NCBI GenBank assembly: GCA_046724555.1
Contig: JBKOWU010000286.1
Location: 1-9,670, forward strand
Direction: 5' to 3'
DNA from: JAFAQB01 sp046724555
GTDB lineage: Archaea > Thermoproteota > Nitrososphaeria > Nitrososphaerales > Nitrososphaeraceae
DNA: 9,670 nucleotides
A program made the translations under genes and the position numbers. How positions within the stretch are numbered: position 1 is the first letter of the stretch; each line of letters starts with the position of its first letter. Below the pieces are notes generated by a model that worked only from the letters and a program-made list of their open reading frames with translations, had not been told where the DNA came from and searched no databases. Of this stretch, positions 5,318 to 9,670 are shown piece by piece.

Positions 5318-7336
5318 ATGTTAAGCACAACTTCTTTGATTTGCCTACTGTCTTTAGCGTTTATTTCACTGTTTTCTAGTGCATTTATACTGCAGCAGGA
5401 CCAGTATGCCGTAGCCATAGACATATCGAAAAATGACTCTGTTACTTTGGTACATGCAACTACCTCAGACCTTCTAGCAACGAATGAAGAGCATTCAACC
5501 ATGGATAAACTGGCACAAATGGCACAGAACTCTTCGGCTTTATTGGAGAAGCAAGAACAATTTACCGCCGCAGTTAAGAATTTTCAAAATACATTTTGTG
5601 GAGTTAATGAAGCTACAGGGAATTACTATACTAATGGATATATAACAGAGTATCTGCTTCCCCAAAGCTGTGAGATGCCACTAGGGATTGCTATTGATAG
5701 CGACGCTCTAAGAATTTGGTATGTTTCTACAAAAAGGGGGATTCTAGGAAGCTATGATTTAAAGCAAGATAGATTTGATCAAGAGCACGCTATCCCACTT
5801 TGGAATTCACGCGAAGATCAAACTGGATTTTCTCAGGTATGGTCTCTAAAGATCAATAAGGATGACGATGACGACGACGACGACAATAACAAACAAGATG
5901 GAGATATTTGGTTTACCGATGTAAAACAAAATGCAATATGGAAATATATCAAAAATTCAGAGCTTTTCGAAATGTACAAAATACCAGGAAAATCGAGTTC
6001 GTTTGGTACTATCTATCCAATATCGTTAGAATTCAATTCAAAAAGTAATAAAATTTTATTTGCAGGTACTTATTCTCCTTCAATCTGGATTGGAAGCATA
6101 GCGCAAATGAAAAATGGTACTTCTGAAGGGATTACACAGGTTCCGATCCCTATCGATAATAGTACCACTTTTAATGGAATAGATCCTCTGTATATTACTG
6201 TAGGCTCTCTTGCAGTAGATAACAAGAGAAATTCGGTATGGGTATCAGTTTTTTCATATGGAAATAAAGGTGAAATTTTCAGGTACAATTTAGAAAGCCA
6301 AACTTTTGATACAAGGTTTGACTTGCCACCAGAATTAAGCTCTCCTGTAGGCATAGCTGTAGACGACGATAATGCAGGACATTTATGGATTACAAATGCA
6401 GGTAGTAGTATGTTTTATGAATTGAATCCGAATAATGGCAAGATTGTAAAATATGTTACCTCAAAAGCCTCTCCTAGAATTTTTGGTCAAGCGTTATTCG
6501 ACAATATTGGCGATCAAAAAAAGGTTCAGGATGATGGGACCATAAATGAAAATATCTCTAAAAATGCCTATACTCTTCCGTACTGGATACAAAAATCAAG
6601 CGATGGCTCTCTATGGTTCAATGAACAGGAAGGCAACAAGATAGGTAGATTCGATCCTCATGGAATGAAATTAATTGAATATTGGGTTCCATCACAGAAT
6701 CGATTATGGGGCTCTTGTAGTGATAATTCTCGTAGTGAGAGCAATAGTGGCAATATTGACAACAACGGCAACACTAACAATCAAGCATGCGGCATCGCCA
6801 ATGTGCTTCAATTTTCTATAGGTCCGCAACAGAAACACAATAACGATGACAATAAACATACTAAACATCATTCAAAGGGTGATAATCACGAACAGAAGCA
6901 ACAACACGTTTGGTTTACAGAATGGTCAGAGAATAAAATCGCTAAACTAGATCCAAATGATCAACTACTGCCATTTTCGGTTGTTCTACCTTCTGTACCT
7001 CACAGTAAAGAGATTACAATCAAAAGAGGCGAGAGCAAAGAGATAAAAATAAGAGTCATACCACGAGAATCTACTTTTTCAACAATATCAAATAATATGA
7101 GTATACATATGATCGCATCAAGTACTTTTACTCCGACAGGAGATTTTGGAAATTCTACATCATCGTTTAGTAAAGAATGGCTTTCAATAAACAGTAAAGA
7201 TGATAACTCTAACCATGATATATTTTTTACATTTACACCTTCAATGGATTTGAAACCTGGACGATACATGTTGATATTAGGTGCTGAAAATTACGCTGTA
7301 TCATATCAAAGAGCAATAAAGTTACAAATCATCTAA
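5318..7336 (+). CDS. Secreted Vgb/NHL-type beta-propeller protein with C-terminal beta domain
   Basis: A 672-residue protein. A signal peptide covers 1-22 or so (hydrophobic LICLLSLAFISLFSSAFIL). Residues 60-92 are a helical segment. The propeller spans about 105-550, with blade strands marked by W-containing motifs: RIWYVSTKRGILGSYD (132), GDIWFTDVKQNAIWKY (195), SVWVSVFSYGNKGEIFRYN (306), HLWITNAGSSMFYELNPNNG (355), SLWFNEQEGNKIGRFDP (431) and VWFTEWSENKIAKLDPND (531). This is the pattern of the virginiamycin B lyase-like (COG4257) superfamily, but those lyases are about 300 residues and cytosolic, so lyase activity is not implied. Cys94/Cys118 and Cys467/Cys491 are probable disulfide pairs. 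Residues 552-672 form a beta-sandwich-like domain ending LKPGRYMLILGAENYAVSYQ. Unusual inserts are D182-189 (eight Asp) and a His/Lys/Asn-rich loop at 506-530 with six His. A role in extracellular binding or scaffolding is inferred. Confidence 0.75.
   Translation: MLSTTSLICLLSLAFISLFSSAFILQQDQYAVAIDISKNDSVTLVHATTSDLLATNEEHSTMDKLAQMAQNSSALLEKQEQFTAAVKNFQNTFCGVNEATGNYYTNGYITEYLLPQSCEMPLGIAIDSDALRIWYVSTKRGILGSYDLKQDRFDQEHAIPLWNSREDQTGFSQVWSLKINKDDDDDDDDNNKQDGDIWFTDVKQNAIWKYIKNSELFEMYKIPGKSSSFGTIYPISLEFNSKSNKILFAGTYSPSIWIGSIAQMKNGTSEGITQVPIPIDNSTTFNGIDPLYITVGSLAVDNKRNSVWVSVFSYGNKGEIFRYNLESQTFDTRFDLPPELSSPVGIAVDDDNAGHLWITNAGSSMFYELNPNNGKIVKYVTSKASPRIFGQALFDNIGDQKKVQDDGTINENISKNAYTLPYWIQKSSDGSLWFNEQEGNKIGRFDPHGMKLIEYWVPSQNRLWGSCSDNSRSESNSGNIDNNGNTNNQACGIANVLQFSIGPQQKHNNDDNKHTKHHSKGDNHEQKQQHVWFTEWSENKIAKLDPNDQLLPFSVVLPSVPHSKEITIKRGESKEIKIRVIPRESTFSTISNNMSIHMIASSTFTPTGDFGNSTSSFSKEWLSINSKDDNSNHDIFFTFTPSMDLKPGRYMLILGAENYAVSYQRAIKLQII
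5861..5884. repeat. GAY trinucleotide tract encoding eight Asp
   Basis: Eight GAT/GAC codons, the last five all GAC, encode Asp182-189 in a loop just before the GDIWFTD strand of the propeller. The repetitive codon use suggests expansion by slippage. Confidence 0.8.
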
Positions 7337-7458
7337 ATGTTCTAGATATATAGAAGTGTTAAAGAGCGGAAGCGCAAAATGTGACTATAAAATATTATTG
7401 GTTGATAACAGATTGTGTATAGACAGCAACAAAAAATTGAGGCTTGGAATTTAGGAAT

Positions 7459-7465
7459 AAAAAAA
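7459..7465 (-). terminator. Oligo-T terminator candidate for the PKD-repeat gene
   Basis: On the minus strand seven T residues begin 9 bases after the stop codon of the PKD-repeat gene, and a second T6 run lies at 7431-7436. Archaeal transcription commonly ends at oligo-T tracts without a stem. No comparable tract of T follows the propeller gene on the plus strand. Confidence 0.4.
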
Positions 7466-7473
7466 GTGGAGGG

Positions 7474-9669
7474 CTATTGTTTTCCTGCCATCATGTTGTT
7501 TTGCTCTGCAAATCCCTGATCATAGCCTTTACAATAGTCTATCGAATCGTGCCCAGAAAGATTATCAGGTGATTCGCAGTCAACATCGTCAGATGTCATA
7601 GTAGACGGAGCTTCCATTGTTCTTTGCTCTGCTGTCGTAGCGGAACTAGACGCTATTTCTTTGGCATCTTTTTCCCCTTGATTTAGTCCTTTGTTGAACA
7701 CAGATTCTTTGCCTATCGCCTGTGATACCAAGGTATCATCATTGTCGCTCAGTGACCTTAGACTTGAGCTGGATGCGCTGGAATCAATACTTCCTTTAGG
7801 AGTTTGACCTGGCGCTAGCTCTACAATTGAACCGGTAATATAGGTAGCTGAGCCTCCATTCATTCTCATAGTATCCTGGGCTTTTGCTGGGCCTATTAAT
7901 TCTCCATTCATTCCTATTGGTCCTTTTATTGAACCGCCATTGCAGTGTCCTGGCAATGTATCATCTAAGCTTGCATATTTTATCCATGGTCCTTTTCCAC
8001 CGCCAGTAAAGTCGTACCAGAATTCTATGTGGACTCCATTTGGAATTCTCCATTGGGCGAACTTGATACCAACTGGTTTTCCTTTTGGCATTGGTGGAAC
8101 TTGTCCATGCTGATAGCCACTACATGAGTGATATGAAGGATGAGGTCCTTCTGTACGACATGATTTAAATCCTCCAGACCAAGGAACTGAGCATTCGTAT
8201 AGTCCACTACCTTCTCCAGTACTGCCATGTGAGCCAACCTTGGGACTCCACCATGGTTTATCAGTACAAGTCCTGGGGTCATTGTTAAGAGTAAAGATCC
8301 AAGTTGACTCTCTATCTACCAGTGTATGTTCATTAGCAAGGTTAAATCTGATGCCGTCCGATTTACAATTTGCTCCATTGGGATTCATTTTTGTGAATAC
8401 CCTACCTCCAGGCTTTGGAGTGTAGATTTGTTCAGCAGTAGTACCATTGCCAGGAGGAGGAGCCGGCGGACCTGGAACAAATATTGCCTTGTAATAGTCG
8501 ATATACTGCTGTGCAGTAGCTTGGGTTGTGAACTCGACTGCTACATTGATGCCTTTATCATCGACAACTTTGAATTTTGTTGGGTCATCTCTCATCGGCA
8601 CTACGCTCCATGTATTCGGGTCTTGGTTAGCACCTTTTTCTGGCTGCGGTATTCCTTCTGTGGGTTTTGGTGGCACCGAAGGTGAAGTAGAGCGTTTTAC
8701 CGATACTTTTTGCACCGCTACATCGGATCCATCTTTGTCTGTAACTTTCAATTGGAAGAATAGCGTTGCATCTGCAGCCAAGTTAGATGGAGCCTTAAAG
8801 GTAGTTATGGCTTTAGTTGGATCAGTTATCGTAACTTGTTGCGGATCAGATGGCTGCTGAGTCCATAAATATGTCAATGTATCGCCATCAGGGTCATGAC
8901 TTTGACTTCCATCTAGTGTGACAGTTGCGCTTTCATTGACTACTTGGTCCTGACCAACTATAGCCGTTGGAGGGCTACCCGTTTGTGTTGGAGCATGCTT
9001 GACTAGAATATGTATTTCGTCAGCGCCCTGCGCATTACTGTTATCCGTAACTACCAATCTAAAGACAAGTTCAGTGTCAGCTGCCAAGTTTGGAGCAGTG
9101 AATCTAGCTACCATTGTGTTAGCTCCGCTCAATACAACTGGATTACCGCTAACTTGTGTCCATTGATATGATGTTATTGTGCCTCCATCTGGATCATAAC
9201 TTTGACTTCCATCTAGTGTGACAGTTGCTCCTGCATTGACTATTTTTACTGCAGGATCGTGACCAGCATTAGCAATTGGAGGGGTATTAGTTGTTGGTGT
9301 AGCATGCTTGACTAGAATATGTATTTCGTCAGCGCCCTGCGCATTACTGTTATCCGTAACTACCAATCTAAAGACAAGTTCAGTGTCAGCTGCCAAGTTT
9401 GGAGCTGTGAATCTAGCTACCATTGTGTTAGCTCCGGTTAATGTAACCGTAGGACCACCAACTTGTGTCCATTGATATGATGTTATTGTGCCTCCATCTG
9501 GATCATAACTTTGACTTCCATCTAGTGTGACAGTTGCTCCTGCATTGACTGTTTTTACTGCAGTATTGTGACCAGCATTAGCAATTGGAGGGGTATTAGT
9601 TGTTGGTGGCGGATTGGGGGTTGGCTCAGGTGTAGGAGTTGGGGTTGGCTCAGGTGTAGGAGTTGGGGT
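7474..9669 (-). CDS. Secreted PKD-repeat protein with Cys-rich ligand-binding-like domain (5' end outside window)
   Basis: The frame is open to the right edge (732 codons including the stop), so the Met at 9421-9423 is internal and the signal peptide lies outside. N- to C-terminus: a PTPEPTPT linker (9616-9669); three PKD-type Ig-like domains, each with TVTLDGSQS-DPDG, Y-W-Q and LVVTDN/LKVTDK blocks (about 9301-9606, 8992-9297, 8689-8973); a small domain with WSVVPMRDDPTKFKVVDDKG and AQQYIDYYK (8473-8610); a PGPPAPPP linker; then a large domain (about 7819-8433) starting IYTPKPGGRVFTKMNPNG, with six Cys and the blocks GPHPSYHSC, QVPPMPKGKPVG, PNGVHIEFWYDF and DTMRMNGGS. A Ser-rich acidic tail ends with DC-13 residues-DYCKGYDQGF. 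PKD domains are known spacers or adhesive modules of surface proteins. The large domain resembles no enzyme I can name; a beta-sandwich that binds carbohydrate is a guess. Confidence 0.8.
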   Translation of the reverse strand, partial: TPTPTPEPTPTPTPEPTPNPPPTTNTPPIANAGHNTAVKTVNAGATVTLDGSQSYDPDGGTITSYQWTQVGGPTVTLTGANTMVARFTAPNLAADTELVFRLVVTDNSNAQGADEIHILVKHATPTTNTPPIANAGHDPAVKIVNAGATVTLDGSQSYDPDGGTITSYQWTQVSGNPVVLSGANTMVARFTAPNLAADTELVFRLVVTDNSNAQGADEIHILVKHAPTQTGSPPTAIVGQDQVVNESATVTLDGSQSHDPDGDTLTYLWTQQPSDPQQVTITDPTKAITTFKAPSNLAADATLFFQLKVTDKDGSDVAVQKVSVKRSTSPSVPPKPTEGIPQPEKGANQDPNTWSVVPMRDDPTKFKVVDDKGINVAVEFTTQATAQQYIDYYKAIFVPGPPAPPPGNGTTAEQIYTPKPGGRVFTKMNPNGANCKSDGIRFNLANEHTLVDRESTWIFTLNNDPRTCTDKPWWSPKVGSHGSTGEGSGLYECSVPWSGGFKSCRTEGPHPSYHSCSGYQHGQVPPMPKGKPVGIKFAQWRIPNGVHIEFWYDFTGGGKGPWIKYASLDDTLPGHCNGGSIKGPIGMNGELIGPAKAQDTMRMNGGSATYITGSIVELAPGQTPKGSIDSSASSSSLRSLSDNDDTLVSQAIGKESVFNKGLNQGEKDAKEIASSSATTAEQRTMEAPSTMTSDDVDCESPDNLSGHDSIDYCKGYDQGFAEQNNMMAGKQ
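8992..9608. repeat. 309-base tandem duplication of a PKD domain
   Basis: Copy A (8992-9300) and copy B (9301-9608) have a period of 309 bases, or 103 codons, so the duplication is in frame. I count 14 differences over 308 aligned bases. Ten of them fall in one 23-base patch (9128-9150 against 9437-9459) and three more at 9242-9259 against 9551-9568. A third, more diverged domain copy follows at about 8689-8973. Confidence 0.93.
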
Positions 9670-9670
9670 T
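9619..9670. repeat. 24-base tandem repeat encoding PTPTPEPT linker
   Basis: Two perfect 24-base units (9619-9642, 9643-9666) and the start of a third run to the window edge. On the minus strand they encode a Pro/Thr/Glu linker upstream of the PKD domains, typical of extended cell-surface stalks. The array probably continues beyond the window. Confidence 0.9.

Noticed and set aside
5134..5502. Minus-strand open frame across the junction of the membrane protein and propeller genes
   Set aside because: It spans two well-supported plus-strand genes and shows no domain features.
5318..7336. Virginiamycin B lyase or antibiotic-resistance enzyme
   Set aside because: Only the propeller fold pattern matches. 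The protein is secreted, more than twice the usual length, and heavily modified with inserts and an added C-terminal domain.
8240..8860. Overlapping plus-strand open frames opposite the PKD gene
   Set aside because: They lie antisense to a long, domain-rich coding frame, have no recognisable domains, and result from the Pro/Gly/Thr-rich codon bias of the real gene.
8992..9608. CRISPR array or mobile repeat
   Set aside because: The 309-base units are coding, in frame and encode complete PKD domains; there are no spacers, terminal inverted repeats or transposase.

Overview
The window looks like chromosomal DNA from an AT-rich ammonia-oxidising archaeon of the Nitrososphaeria (Thaumarchaeota), most like the low-GC Nitrosocosmicus-type lineages. 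This rests on the combination of families and on archaeal-type AT-rich promoter boxes with few convincing Shine-Dalgarno sites: PsbP-like secreted proteins, Sec-exported RTX-like beta-roll proteins, a secreted Vgb/NHL-type propeller with its own C-terminal domain, a DUF7482-like protein, and PKD-repeat surface proteins. The lineage call is inference; no rRNA, tRNA or informational gene is present to confirm it.

Layout from left to right: (1) the 3' end of a membrane-anchored surface protein resembling COG1361 (+, runs off the left edge); (2) a PsbP-like secreted protein (+); (3) a convergent RTX-like beta-roll protein with a Pro/Ser stalk (-); (4) a second, paralogous PsbP-like protein (+), divergent from gene 3; (5) a secreted protein with a DUF7482-like domain (-), convergent with gene 4; (6) a small four-helix membrane protein (+), divergent from gene 5; (7) 37 bases downstream, a 672-residue secreted beta-propeller (+), possibly co-transcribed with gene 6; (8) a large PKD-repeat secreted protein (-), convergent with gene 7 and running off the right edge.

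None of the eight genes looks like a cytoplasmic protein: each shows a signal peptide, membrane helices or a recognisable extracellular domain. The window is best read as a cell-surface and secretome neighbourhood, not a metabolic operon. Gene orientation alternates, so most genes probably have their own promoters. The proteins share a style: Ser/Thr/Asn-rich or Pro-rich linkers, cysteine pairs suggesting disulfides, and homopolymer tracts encoded by short DNA repeats.

The most striking signal is in the PKD gene. Two adjacent 309-base domain copies are nearly identical, but 10 of their 14 differences fall in one 23-base patch, and 12 of the 14 change an amino acid. Other points of interest are an acidic and a His-rich insertion before equivalent strands of two propeller blades, a PsbP paralogue pair flanking an RTX gene in a non-phototroph, RTX repeats that mostly carry Asn where Asp is usual, and a cluster of inverted AAATATC/GATATTT half-sites before the first PsbP gene. 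I see no tRNA, rRNA, CRISPR array, transposase, integrase or phage gene.
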